Below, piece after piece: positions 18,006-25,752 of a DNA stretch of 64,000 nucleotides. The position numbers and the translations under genes were made by a program. The DNA comes from Pseudomonas sp. MIACH. Its GTDB lineage: Bacteria > Pseudomonadota > Gammaproteobacteria > Pseudomonadales > Pseudomonadaceae. The first letter of the stretch is position 1. Each line of letters starts with the position of its first letter. A model generated the notes under the pieces. The model was not told the DNA's origin. It made no database searches and saw nothing but the letters and a program-made list of their open reading frames with translations. The DNA lies in contig NZ_LHVO01000045.1 in NCBI RefSeq assembly GCF_001269925.1, positions 1-64,000 on the forward strand, in the 5' to 3' direction.

Positions 18006-20492
18006 ATGCCCGACTTGCTCGACCAATACCCGCTGACCGCAGGTACTTATCACGAACTGCTGGACGACAGTGGCGCAGTGCGCGCCCATTGGCAGCGCTT
18101 GCTTGATCACCTGCAACGCAGCACACCCACGCAGTTGGCCCAGCGCCAGGCGCTGCTGACCCGGCAGATCCAGGAAAACGGCGTGACCTATAACGTCTAC
18201 GCCGACCCCAAGGGCGCCGATCGCCCGTGGGAACTGGACCTGCTGCCCCATGTGCTGGCGGCCGATGAATGGCAGCAGCTGTCAGCCGGTATCGCCCAGC
18301 GTGCGCGCTTGCTCAACGCCGTACTGGCGGACCTCTACGGGCCGCAACGTTTGATCAAGGAAGGCCTGCTACCGGCCGAGCTGGTGTTCGGGCATAACAA
18401 TTTCCTCTGGCCGTGCCAGGGCATCCAACCGCCTGACGGTGCGTTTCTGCACCTGTATGCCGTTGACCTGGCGCGTACCCCGGATGGTCGCTGGTGGGTC
18501 ACTGCCGACCGTACCCAGGCGCCTTCGGGCGCCGGTTATGCGCTGGAAAACCGCACCATCGTGTCCCGCGCCTTCCCGGACCTGTACCGGGATTTGCAGG
18601 TGCAGCACCTCACCGGTTTCTTCCGCACGCTCCAGGAAACCCTGGCCCGCCAGGCGCCGAGCGACGACCAGCCACCGCTGATCGTGCTGCTCACCCCTGG
18701 GCGTTTCAACGAGAGCTATTTCGAACACCTGTACCTCGCACGCCAGCTCGGCTACCCGCTGGTGGAAGGCGGCGACCTCACGGTGCGCGACAGCACGGTG
18801 TTCCTGAAAACCCTCAGTGGCCTGCGCCGGGTGCACGCGATCATGCGTCGCCTCGACGACGATTTCTGTGATCCGCTGGAATTGCGCACCGACTCCGCTC
18901 TCGGCGTGCCCGGACTGCTCGACGCGGTGCGCCAGGGCAATGTGCTGGTGGCCAATGCCTTGGGCAGCGGCGTGCTGGAGTCGCCGGGTCTGCTCGGCTT
19001 TCTGCCGAAGATCAATGAGTTTTTATTTGGTGAAAAACTCATCCTGCCGTCCATCGCCACCTGGTGGTGCGGTGAGGCGCCGGTGCTGGCCGAGGCCCTG
19101 GAGAAACTGCCGGAACTGCTGATCAAGCCGGCGTTTCCATCACAAACGTTTACCCCGGTGTTTGGCCGTGACTTGAGCGCTGAACAACGCCAGGCCCTGG
19201 CCGAACGCATGCGTGCGCGGCCCTACGCCTATGTCGCCCAGGAACTGGCGCAACTGTCCCAGGCGCCGGTGTGGCACACCGTGGAGGATCACTTGCAACA
19301 CCGCGCCATCGGCATGCGGGTATATGCCGTGGCCAGCGCTGACGGCTACCGTGTACTGCCCGGCGGCCTGACCCGCGTGGCGGCGGATGCCGATGCCGAA
19401 GTGGTGTCGATGCAACGCGGCGGCGCCAGCAAGGACACCTGGGTGCTGGGCGAACGCGCCACCGGTGGCGAGCATTGGCGCGCCCAACGCGCAATTGGTG
19501 CACATGACCTGGTGCGCCGCGACCCTTATCTACCGTCCCGCGTAGTGGAAAACCTGTTCTGGTTCGGCCGTTACTGCGAACGCTGCGACAACAGCGCACG
19601 CTGGCTGCGCATCGTGCTGGCGCGCTATGTCGACGGTGACGACCCCCTGGCGTTGCAGGCGGCGGTCGAGCTGGGTGAAAACCTGCGCCTGCTGCCGGAG
19701 GAGGACGAGTTGCCCGAGCGTTTGCAAGCGGCCTTGCTCGGCGATGATTGGCCGTCGAGCCTGCGCGCCAACCTGCAACGCTTGCAGTGGGCAGCGTCCC
19801 AGGTGCGCGGCAAATTATCCCGTGAGAACTGGCAGGCCTTGGTAGAACTGCAACGCGAAGCCTTGGAACTGGAAAGCGAAAGCCCGGATTTTGGTGAGTT
19901 GCTGGATTTCCTCAACCGCCTGGTGATGTCCCTGGCGGCGCTGTCCGGGTTTGCCCTGGACGACATGACCCGCGACGAAGGCTGGCGTTTTCTGATGATG
20001 GGCCGGCGCATCGAGCGTCTGCAATTTCTCAGCAGCAGCCTGGCGGCATTCCTGCGCGGCGTGGCGGTGTTCGACCAAGCGGGGCTGGAGTGGTTGTTGG
20101 AACTGGGCAACAGTAGTATCACCTATCGCTCGCGCTACCTGGCGGTGCCGCAGCTGATCCCGGTCCTGGATTTGTTATTGCTGGACGAGCAGAACCCCCA
20201 CGCCGTGGTGTTCCAACTGAAACTGGTGAGCCGCACGCTGCGCCGTCTTAACGATGATTTTGGCGTCCCACGGGAGACCGGGCTGGCGCCGTTGGTGGAG
20301 CGCCTGGCGCGTTTCGACCTGGGTTGCCTGGAGAACCCGTTGTTTGGCGAGTCCAGTGTGCGTGCCGCGCTGGAAGGCCTGGCCGACCTGCTGCAAGCGG
20401 TCGCCGATGAGAGCGGGCAAGTGTCGGATCGTTTGGCCTTGCGCCACTTTGCCCATGTGGATGATGTCAGCCAGCAAACGGTGTCGGTGTGA
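18006..20492 (+). CDS. Circularly permuted ATP-grasp / alpha-E fusion protein
   Basis: An 828-aa fusion. The N-terminal two thirds (about 1-490) is a type 2 circularly permuted ATP-grasp (DUF404/DUF407 family; GVTYNVYADPKGADRPWELD, KINEFLFGEKLILPSIATWW). The C-terminal part (about 505-820) is the helical alpha-E domain (DUF403; SRVVENLFWFGRYCERCDNS). In many bacteria these are two separate adjacent genes; here they are one chain. An ATP-dependent carboxylate-amine ligase activity is predicted from the fold; the substrate is unknown. It lies between two transglutaminase genes and overlaps the next start (TGATG). Confidence 0.88.
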   Translation: MPDLLDQYPLTAGTYHELLDDSGAVRAHWQRLLDHLQRSTPTQLAQRQALLTRQIQENGVTYNVYADPKGADRPWELDLLPHVLAADEWQQLSAGIAQRARLLNAVLADLYGPQRLIKEGLLPAELVFGHNNFLWPCQGIQPPDGAFLHLYAVDLARTPDGRWWVTADRTQAPSGAGYALENRTIVSRAFPDLYRDLQVQHLTGFFRTLQETLARQAPSDDQPPLIVLLTPGRFNESYFEHLYLARQLGYPLVEGGDLTVRDSTVFLKTLSGLRRVHAIMRRLDDDFCDPLELRTDSALGVPGLLDAVRQGNVLVANALGSGVLESPGLLGFLPKINEFLFGEKLILPSIATWWCGEAPVLAEALEKLPELLIKPAFPSQTFTPVFGRDLSAEQRQALAERMRARPYAYVAQELAQLSQAPVWHTVEDHLQHRAIGMRVYAVASADGYRVLPGGLTRVAADADAEVVSMQRGGASKDTWVLGERATGGEHWRAQRAIGAHDLVRRDPYLPSRVVENLFWFGRYCERCDNSARWLRIVLARYVDGDDPLALQAAVELGENLRLLPEEDELPERLQAALLGDDWPSSLRANLQRLQWAASQVRGKLSRENWQALVELQREALELESESPDFGELLDFLNRLVMSLAALSGFALDDMTRDEGWRFLMMGRRIERLQFLSSSLAAFLRGVAVFDQAGLEWLLELGNSSITYRSRYLAVPQLIPVLDLLLLDEQNPHAVVFQLKLVSRTLRRLNDDFGVPRETGLAPLVERLARFDLGCLENPLFGESSVRAALEGLADLLQAVADESGQVSDRLALRHFAHVDDVSQQTVSV

Positions 20493-21382
20493 TGAGTGCG
20501 CGCTACCAGATTTTCCACGATACCCATTACCACTACGACAGCCCGGTGTCCCTGGCCCAGCAGCTTGCACATTTATGGCCGAGGCCGTGCGACTGGCAGC
20601 GTTGCAGCGCCCAGCAACTGGATATCAGCCCGCAGCCGTCGTCACGCCGGGATGAGCTGGACGTGTTCGGCAACCCGATCACCCGCCTGGCATTCGAACG
20701 GCCCCACGATGAACTGTTGGTCAACGCCGGATTGACCGTGGAAGTGCTGGCGCGGCCCGTGCTGGATTTCCAGCGCTCGCCCGCCTGGGACCAGACCCGC
20801 GACAGCCTGACCTACAGCAGCCAGCCGCTGTCGCCCGAGTTGATCGAAGCCTGTCGCTATCGCTTCGAATCGCCCTACGTGCACCTGAAGAAAACCTTCG
20901 TCGAGTTTTCCGAAAGCTGTTTCCCCCCTGGTGCACCGTTGCTATTGGGTGTGCAGGCCTTGATGGAAAAGATCTTCAGCGAATTCACCTTCGACGCCGA
21001 AGCCACCCAGGTCGCCACGCCGCTGGTGGAAGTGCTGGAGCGCCGTCGCGGCGTGTGCCAGGACTTCGCCCACCTGATGCTCGCCTGCCTGCGCTCGCGC
21101 GGCCTGGCGGCGCGTTACATCAGCGGCTACCTGCTCACCCAGCCACCGCCCGGCCAGCCACGGCTGATCGGCGCCGATGCCTCCCACGCCTGGGTCTCGG
21201 TGTATTGCCCGGTATCGGGCTGGGTGGATTTCGATCCGACAAACAATGTGCAGCCGGCGCTGGAGCACATCACCTTGGCCTGGGGCCGGGATTTCTCCGA
21301 TGTATCGCCGTTGCGGGGGGTGATTCTGGGGGGAGGGAGCCATGACCCGGAGGTGCGGGTGACGGTGATGCCGCTGATGTAG
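20492..21382 (+). CDS. Transglutaminase family protein
   Basis: A 296-aa protein with an N-terminal beta region (about 1-90; MSARYQIFHDTHYHYD) and a transglutaminase-like core with Cys in RRGVCQDFAHLML (about residue 188), His in ASHAWVSVYCP and Asp in WVDFDPTNN. These form a Cys-His-Asp triad, as in bacterial peptidase-type transglutaminase homologues. ATG 20492 overlaps the upstream stop; a GTG 3 nt earlier is in frame. The stop codon TAG lies inside the REP element that follows. Probable role: peptide cleavage or amide transfer together with its two neighbours (inferred). Confidence 0.87.
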   Translation: MSARYQIFHDTHYHYDSPVSLAQQLAHLWPRPCDWQRCSAQQLDISPQPSSRRDELDVFGNPITRLAFERPHDELLVNAGLTVEVLARPVLDFQRSPAWDQTRDSLTYSSQPLSPELIEACRYRFESPYVHLKKTFVEFSESCFPPGAPLLLGVQALMEKIFSEFTFDAEATQVATPLVEVLERRRGVCQDFAHLMLACLRSRGLAARYISGYLLTQPPPGQPRLIGADASHAWVSVYCPVSGWVDFDPTNNVQPALEHITLAWGRDFSDVSPLRGVILGGGSHDPEVRVTVMPLM

Positions 21383-21478
21383 GAGCGAGCGTGCTCGCGA
21401 AGAACCTGAGGGCGCCGCGTTGATCTTGGCTTCCCGCGTTATCGTTGACGTTCTTCGCGAGCAAGCTCGCTCCTACAG
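21379..21478. repeat. REP palindrome pair (GTAGGAGCGAGCTTGCTCGCGAA class)
   Basis: Facing units GTAGGAGCGAGCGTGCTCGC... (21379 on) and ...TTCGCGAGCAAGCTCGCTCC (ending near 21478). The same element type occurs at 27246 and 50313. The first unit supplies the stop codon of the upstream gene. Confidence 0.83.
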
Positions 21479-21485
21479 TAAATAA

Positions 21486-21662
21486 TTATTCAGCCGGGTC
21501 TTTCGGGGTTTCAGTCTCGTCTGCTGCCACTTCACCTTCCGCGTTCAGTGCGCCCGCTTCTTCATCGACAGCGGCTTTCTTGCGTTGTAGTTTTTCCTCT
21601 TTCTTCTGTTCCTTGGCCAAGTCTCTCTGACGTTTGGCGAAGGAGTAATTAGGTTTGGCCAT
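21486..21662 (-). CDS. Small charged conserved-type protein (58 aa)
   Basis: An ATG-started frame of 58 codons on the minus strand, beginning MAKPNYSFAKRQRDLAKEQK and ending in an acidic tail (ADETETPKDPAE). The N-terminal half is Lys/Arg/Glu-rich and likely helical; the C-terminal half is acidic and likely disordered. GAGGAT lies before the ATG as a plausible RBS. Codon use is typical of this genome. I recognise the MAKPNYSFAKRQ pattern as a common pseudomonad small protein, but no function is known to me. Confidence 0.75.
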   Translation of the reverse strand: MAKPNYSFAKRQRDLAKEQKKEEKLQRKKAAVDEEAGALNAEGEVAADETETPKDPAE

Positions 21663-21896
21663 GGGCGATCCTCTAGGGTCGAAGGTGAGGGTGGCGGCGC
21701 GCAGCTGCCTTGGGACGACATGGTAGCAGCTTCAAGGGGCGCTTGGCCTTCACTTACCGCAGGCGTACGCGGCCAGAAGGCCATTGAACAGTTGGTTGAG
21801 GTGCATGGTTCGGACTCCAGTGGGTGATGGGCCGATCATAGGCAGGTGCTGATACTTTGGCTGGTAGATTGTGTCGATAAGTCTGATAGCCTAAAG

Positions 21897-21906
21897 TTGT
21901 ATACAA
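21897..21906. promoter_or_regulatory. TTGTATACAA palindrome upstream of azurin
   Basis: A perfect 10-bp palindrome, 4 nt before the ANR box. The form resembles half-site pairs bound by GntR-type regulators, and TACAAT within it could also be a -10 element. The binding factor is unknown. Confidence 0.4.
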
Positions 21907-21910
21907 TCTG

Positions 21911-21924
21911 TTGATTCAGATCAT
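21911..21924 (+). promoter_or_regulatory. ANR/FNR box upstream of azurin
   Basis: TTGATTCAGATCAT matches the ANR/FNR consensus TTGAT-N4-ATCAA at 9 of 10 fixed positions. It is 71 nt before the azurin ATG. ANR control of azurin under low oxygen is established in P. aeruginosa; that this site works the same way is inferred. Confidence 0.7.
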
Positions 21925-21994
21925 AAGAATTTCAGCCTGCTTGAGGCACCCTTGCCGCAATATGCGTTGTTTAAACCCTGCCTTGGAGATTCAC

Positions 21995-22441
21995 ATGTTT
22001 GCCAAACTCGTTGCTGTTTCCCTGCTGACTCTGGCCAGCGGCCAGTTGCTTGCTGCAGAGTGCACGGTCACCGTCGACTCCACCGACCAGATGTCCTTCA
22101 ACACCAAGGAAATCACGATCGACAAGAGCTGCAAGACGTTTACCGTTGAGTTGACTCACTCCGGCAGCTTGCCGAAAAACGTCATGGGGCATAACTGGGT
22201 GCTGACCAGCGCCGCCAACATGCAACCGGTTGCCACTGATGGCATGGCCGCTGGCCTCGACAAGAACTACCTGAAAGAGGGTGACGATCGCATCATCGCC
22301 CACACCAAGATCATCGGTGCCGGCGAGAAAGATTCGGTGACCTTCGATGTCTCGAAACTGACTGCCGGTACGGATTACGCGTTCTTCTGCTCGTTCCCAG
22401 GCCACATCTCGATGATGAAAGGCACTGTGGTCCTGAAGTAA
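21995..22441 (+). CDS. azu: Azurin precursor
   Basis: A 148-aa periplasmic type I blue-copper electron carrier. The Sec signal peptide is residues 1-20 (MFAKLVAVSLLTLASGQLLA) with cleavage before AECTVTVDSTDQ. Mature ligands are visible: His in MGHNWV, Cys in FFCSFPGH, His in the same motif, and Met in ISMMKG. A disulfide pair is also visible (the two Cys near the mature N-terminus). RBS GGAG lies upstream of ATG 21995. An in-frame ATG 84 nt upstream has no RBS and would destroy the signal peptide. Confidence 0.97.
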   Translation: MFAKLVAVSLLTLASGQLLAAECTVTVDSTDQMSFNTKEITIDKSCKTFTVELTHSGSLPKNVMGHNWVLTSAANMQPVATDGMAAGLDKNYLKEGDDRIIAHTKIIGAGEKDSVTFDVSKLTAGTDYAFFCSFPGHISMMKGTVVLK

Positions 22442-22456
22442 GACCGCGTTATCGTT

Positions 22457-22478
22457 CATCGGGGGCTTGCCCCCGATG
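22457..22478. repeat. single REP unit after azurin
   Basis: CATCGGGGG-CTTG-CCCCCGATG hairpin 16 nt after the azurin stop. It could act as a transcript end for azu or for the convergent nadE. Confidence 0.7.
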
Positions 22479-22515
22479 ACTGCCTGCCAATCAACACACC
22501 ACTATCTGGCCCACC

Positions 22516-23343
22516 TCACGGCGCAAACGGCATCACCCGCTTGTGCTCGGTCTTGCGGTACGTCTCGCAAATAATCCGGAACGCTTCTTCACGCACCGGC
22601 TCACCGTGCAGGAACGCATCGATCTCGGCATACGTCACGCCATGTGACGCTTCATCCGGCTTGCCTGGCGACAGGTCTTCAAGGTCGGCCGTCGGCACCT
22701 TCTCCACCAACGACTCCGGCGCCCCAAAGTGCCGTGCAATCGCGCGTACCTGGTTCTTTACCAGCCCGCTCAACGGTGCCAGGTCGCAGGCGCCATCGCC
22801 GAACTTGGTGAAAAAGCCCATCACCGCTTCCGCCGCATGGTCGGTCCCGATCACCAGGCCGCTGGCCGCGCCGGCGATGGTGTACTGCGCCACCATGCGC
22901 ATGCGCGCCTTGGTGTTGCCGAGCACGAAGTCGCGGGACACCGCCGCCTTGCCTTCAAATGCCGCCACTTCATTGGCCAGGGCTTTCACCGCCGGCCCGA
23001 TGTTCACGGTGTGGCGCTCGTCCGGTTCAATAAAGTCCACCGACGCCTGGGCATCGATTTCATCGAACTGGGTTTCGTAGGGCAGGCGCACGGCGATAAA
23101 CCGGTAAGCCTCGTCACCGGTGCTGGAGCGCAGTTCCTGCATCGCACGTTGGGCCAGGAGGCCGGCGGTCAGGGAGTCGACGCCGCCGCTGATGCCCAGC
23201 ACCAACGTCTTGAGCCCGGAATTGCGCAGGCAGTCCTGGATAAACGCCACGCGCCGGGCAACCTCGGCCTCGAGGGCGGCCTGGTCCTTGAATGGCGCTT
23301 GGACCTTGAGCTGTTCAGCAATCTCACGCTGTACGGCTTGCAT
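22516..23343 (-). CDS. nadE: Ammonia-dependent NAD+ synthetase
   Basis: A 275-aa enzyme that converts deamido-NAD+ to NAD+ with ATP and ammonia. The PP-loop motif LGISGGVDS is near residue 47, and the family segment GTDHAAEAVMGFFTKFGDG is present. The length matches the short NH3-dependent type, with no glutaminase domain. It follows pncB by 3 nt, so the two NAD biosynthesis and salvage genes form an operon (pncB-nadE on the minus strand). Confidence 0.96.
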   Translation of the reverse strand: MQAVQREIAEQLKVQAPFKDQAALEAEVARRVAFIQDCLRNSGLKTLVLGISGGVDSLTAGLLAQRAMQELRSSTGDEAYRFIAVRLPYETQFDEIDAQASVDFIEPDERHTVNIGPAVKALANEVAAFEGKAAVSRDFVLGNTKARMRMVAQYTIAGAASGLVIGTDHAAEAVMGFFTKFGDGACDLAPLSGLVKNQVRAIARHFGAPESLVEKVPTADLEDLSPGKPDEASHGVTYAEIDAFLHGEPVREEAFRIICETYRKTEHKRVMPFAP

Positions 23344-23346
23344 GAT

Positions 23347-24561
23347 TCACTCCTTGCTAGAGATGGCAGGTACTTTGAAAACGTGACGCAAATAGGCGAC
23401 AAAATTCGGGTCGGTGCAGTGGGTCTTGCCCGCTTCATCGGAGATCTTCGCGACGGGCTGGCCATTGCAGGCGGTCATTTTAAGCACGATGCTCATCGGT
23501 TCCACCCCTGGAATATCGCAGGTCAGGTTGGTGCCGATGCCGAAGCTCACATTAATGCGACCACGCAGCGCCCGGAATATTTCCAGGGCCTTGGGCAACG
23601 ACAGGCTGTCGGAGAACACCAAGGTCTTGCTCATCGGCTCGATACCCAGCTTGTGGTAATGGGCGATGGCTTTTTCGGCCCACTGCACCGGGTCGCCGGA
23701 GTCGTGGCGCAGGCCGTCGAACAGCTTGGCGAAGTACAAGTCGAAGTCGCCGAGGAAGGCGTCGGTGGTGATGCAGTCGGTCAGGGCAATACCCAGCAGG
23801 CCACGGTACTCACGCACCCAACAGTCGAGGGCGGCGATCTGGCTGTCGATCAGGCGCGGGCCGAGTTGTTGGTGAGCCATGATCCATTCATGGGCCATGG
23901 TGCCCAGCGGCTTCATATCGAACTCGCGCGCCAGGTGCACGTTGCTGGTGCCGACGAAACGCCCAGGGAAGTCATGCTTGAGCACGCTGACCACTTCTTC
24001 CTGCACGCGGTACGAGAAGCGCCGGCGCGTGCCGAAGTCGGCCACTTGCAGCTCGGACAGCTCTTCGCTGCTGGCGTTGGCCGTCAGCCAGTCGAACTTG
24101 CGGTACAGCTGCTCGCGGGCCTGTTCGAGGATCACGGTCTGGTAGCGGTAGCGGTTACGCACTTCGCTGACGATCGCCAGCATCGGCACTTCAAACAGGA
24201 TCACATGCAGCCACGGCCCGCGCAGGCGGATAAACAACTCGCCGTTCTCGATGCCGGTCTGCACATAGCGCAGGTTGAAACGAAACAAGCCGAGGAAGCG
24301 CAAAAAATCCGGCTTCATAAAGCTGATGCGCTCCAGGAACCCCAGTTGGTCCGGGCTCAGGCTCAGCTCGGCAAGGCGCTCGATCTGGTAGCGGATCTCG
24401 GCCAGGTACGGGCGCAGGTCCTCGCTGTTACGGCAACGAAACTCCCATTCAACTTCCACATTGGGGTAGTTGTGCAGCACCGCCTGCATCATGGTCAGCT
24501 TGTAGAAGTCGGTGTCGAGCAAGTTCTGCACGATGCGATCGGCAAACACACTCTCGCTCAT
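23347..24561 (-). CDS. pncB: Nicotinate phosphoribosyltransferase
   Basis: A 404-aa enzyme of the Preiss-Handler pathway that makes nicotinate mononucleotide from nicotinate and PRPP. The N-terminal DTDFYKLTMMQAV and the C-terminal FSDSLSLPKALEI and GIGTNLTCDIPGVEP segments are family hallmarks. I chose the ATG at 24561 (MSESVFADRIVQNLLD). The frame extends 16 codons upstream through non-family sequence. The product NaMN leads, via NadD, to the NadE substrate made by the next gene. Confidence 0.95.
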   Translation of the reverse strand: MSESVFADRIVQNLLDTDFYKLTMMQAVLHNYPNVEVEWEFRCRNSEDLRPYLAEIRYQIERLAELSLSPDQLGFLERISFMKPDFLRFLGLFRFNLRYVQTGIENGELFIRLRGPWLHVILFEVPMLAIVSEVRNRYRYQTVILEQAREQLYRKFDWLTANASSEELSELQVADFGTRRRFSYRVQEEVVSVLKHDFPGRFVGTSNVHLAREFDMKPLGTMAHEWIMAHQQLGPRLIDSQIAALDCWVREYRGLLGIALTDCITTDAFLGDFDLYFAKLFDGLRHDSGDPVQWAEKAIAHYHKLGIEPMSKTLVFSDSLSLPKALEIFRALRGRINVSFGIGTNLTCDIPGVEPMSIVLKMTACNGQPVAKISDEAGKTHCTDPNFVAYLRHVFKVPAISSKE

Positions 24562-24707
24562 AACGGGAATCTCCAGACGGGTCGGCGATGGGCGCCGACC
24601 TTTACGCACAATTAGGGAAGGGGGCTAGTGGCGCATAGACCTGTGGGGTTTTGCCAGTGATTTTTTCAGTGAGACCACTGGCCCCCCCGATGGCGGTACT
24701 CCAGGCA

Positions 24708-25598
24708 CTAACCCACTTGCTCCATCATCCACTTCACAAACTCCCGCACCTTGGGCACCTCCGCCGAATGCTCGGGATACGCCAGGTAATACGCATCCTG
24801 GCTCGGCATCGCATGCTGCCAGGGGATCACCAGCTTGCCGTCGGCCAGTTCCTCCTCCACCAGGAAGCGCGGCAGCAGCGCCACACCACACCCCACCTGC
24901 GCGGCACGAATGCACATATAAAAGGTGTCAAAACGCGGCCCGTGGTAGCTGTGTTCGGTGTGAAAACCCTGGTCGGCAAACCAGTCATGCCAACCCTGGG
25001 GCCGCGAGGCGTTTTGCAGCAGCACCAGGTCGCTCAGTTGCGTGGGATCGGTGAACGGCTGCGCCGGCAGGCTTTCCGGGGCGCACACCGGCACCAGCTC
25101 TTCGCTGAACAGTTTCAGGCTTTCGGTGCCGGGGCGCGAGCCCTGGCCGAAATAGAAGGCCATGTCGGCCTTGCCTTGCAGCAGTTCGTCCGGCTCCTGT
25201 TCGTTGCACAGGTCCAAGTGGATCTGCGGGTGGCGCAAGCGCCAGCCCTTGAGGCGCGGCACCAGCCAGCGCGCGCCAAACGTGTAGGGCGTGGACACGC
25301 GCAACACTTCGGTCTCGCCGCCGTAGGAGCGCAGGTAGTGGGTGGACATCTCCACCTGCGTGAGGATCTTGCGCACTTCCACCAGGTACAGGTCGCCCGC
25401 CGGGGTCATCTGCAAGCGGCGGCGCACACGGCGAAACAGCAGGTGCTGGAGCAGTTCTTCGAGCTGCGCCACCTGTTTGCTCACCGCGCTTTGCGTGAGG
25501 TTCAGCTCCTCGGCGGCGCGGGTGAAGCTCAGGTGGCGGGTGGCGGCCTCGAAACACTGCAGGGCGGTGATCGAGGGCAAATGTCTTCTGTTCAGCAC
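24708..25598 (-). CDS. LysR-family transcriptional regulator (GcvA-like)
   Basis: A 296-aa regulator. The winged HTH (about 5-65; FEAATRHLSFTRAAEELNLT, QSAVSKQVAQLEE) and the LysR substrate-binding domain (about 90-296) are present. The start is GTG 25598 with AAGAGG 6 nt upstream; the open frame continues upstream on this strand over the divergent gene's 5' region, but without an RBS. It is divergent from amaB (154-nt gap), so it probably controls the amaB gene and perhaps amaA. Its effector is unknown; pipecolate or a related amino acid is a reasonable guess. Confidence 0.88.
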   Translation of the reverse strand: MLNRRHLPSITALQCFEAATRHLSFTRAAEELNLTQSAVSKQVAQLEELLQHLLFRRVRRRLQMTPAGDLYLVEVRKILTQVEMSTHYLRSYGGETEVLRVSTPYTFGARWLVPRLKGWRLRHPQIHLDLCNEQEPDELLQGKADMAFYFGQGSRPGTESLKLFSEELVPVCAPESLPAQPFTDPTQLSDLVLLQNASRPQGWHDWFADQGFHTEHSYHGPRFDTFYMCIRAAQVGCGVALLPRFLVEEELADGKLVIPWQHAMPSQDAYYLAYPEHSAEVPKVREFVKWMMEQVG

Positions 25599-25752
25599 GG
25601 CACGCCTCTTTTTATTCTTTGCATGAATAAACGGAATGATATCTCGCCTAATCGTCGTTTGTTGGCAAGTCTTCGGCCAGCTACAAATAACGTCCGGATC
25701 GCCGTGTGGGCCGCGGCGCGAATTTTCTGTTTGCAGATTGAAGGAGTGACCC

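Larger units (their letters stand above)
21663..21994. other. gene-free stretch upstream of azurin
   Basis: About 330 nt between the small protein (reading left) and azurin (reading right). It holds the TTGTATACAA palindrome and the ANR box described separately. I see no further gene; short frames here lack RBS and codon bias. Confidence 0.6.

Noticed and set aside
22729..24615. 628-codon open frame on the plus strand across nadE and pncB
   Set aside because: It runs antisense through two well-conserved genes and shows no domain of its own.
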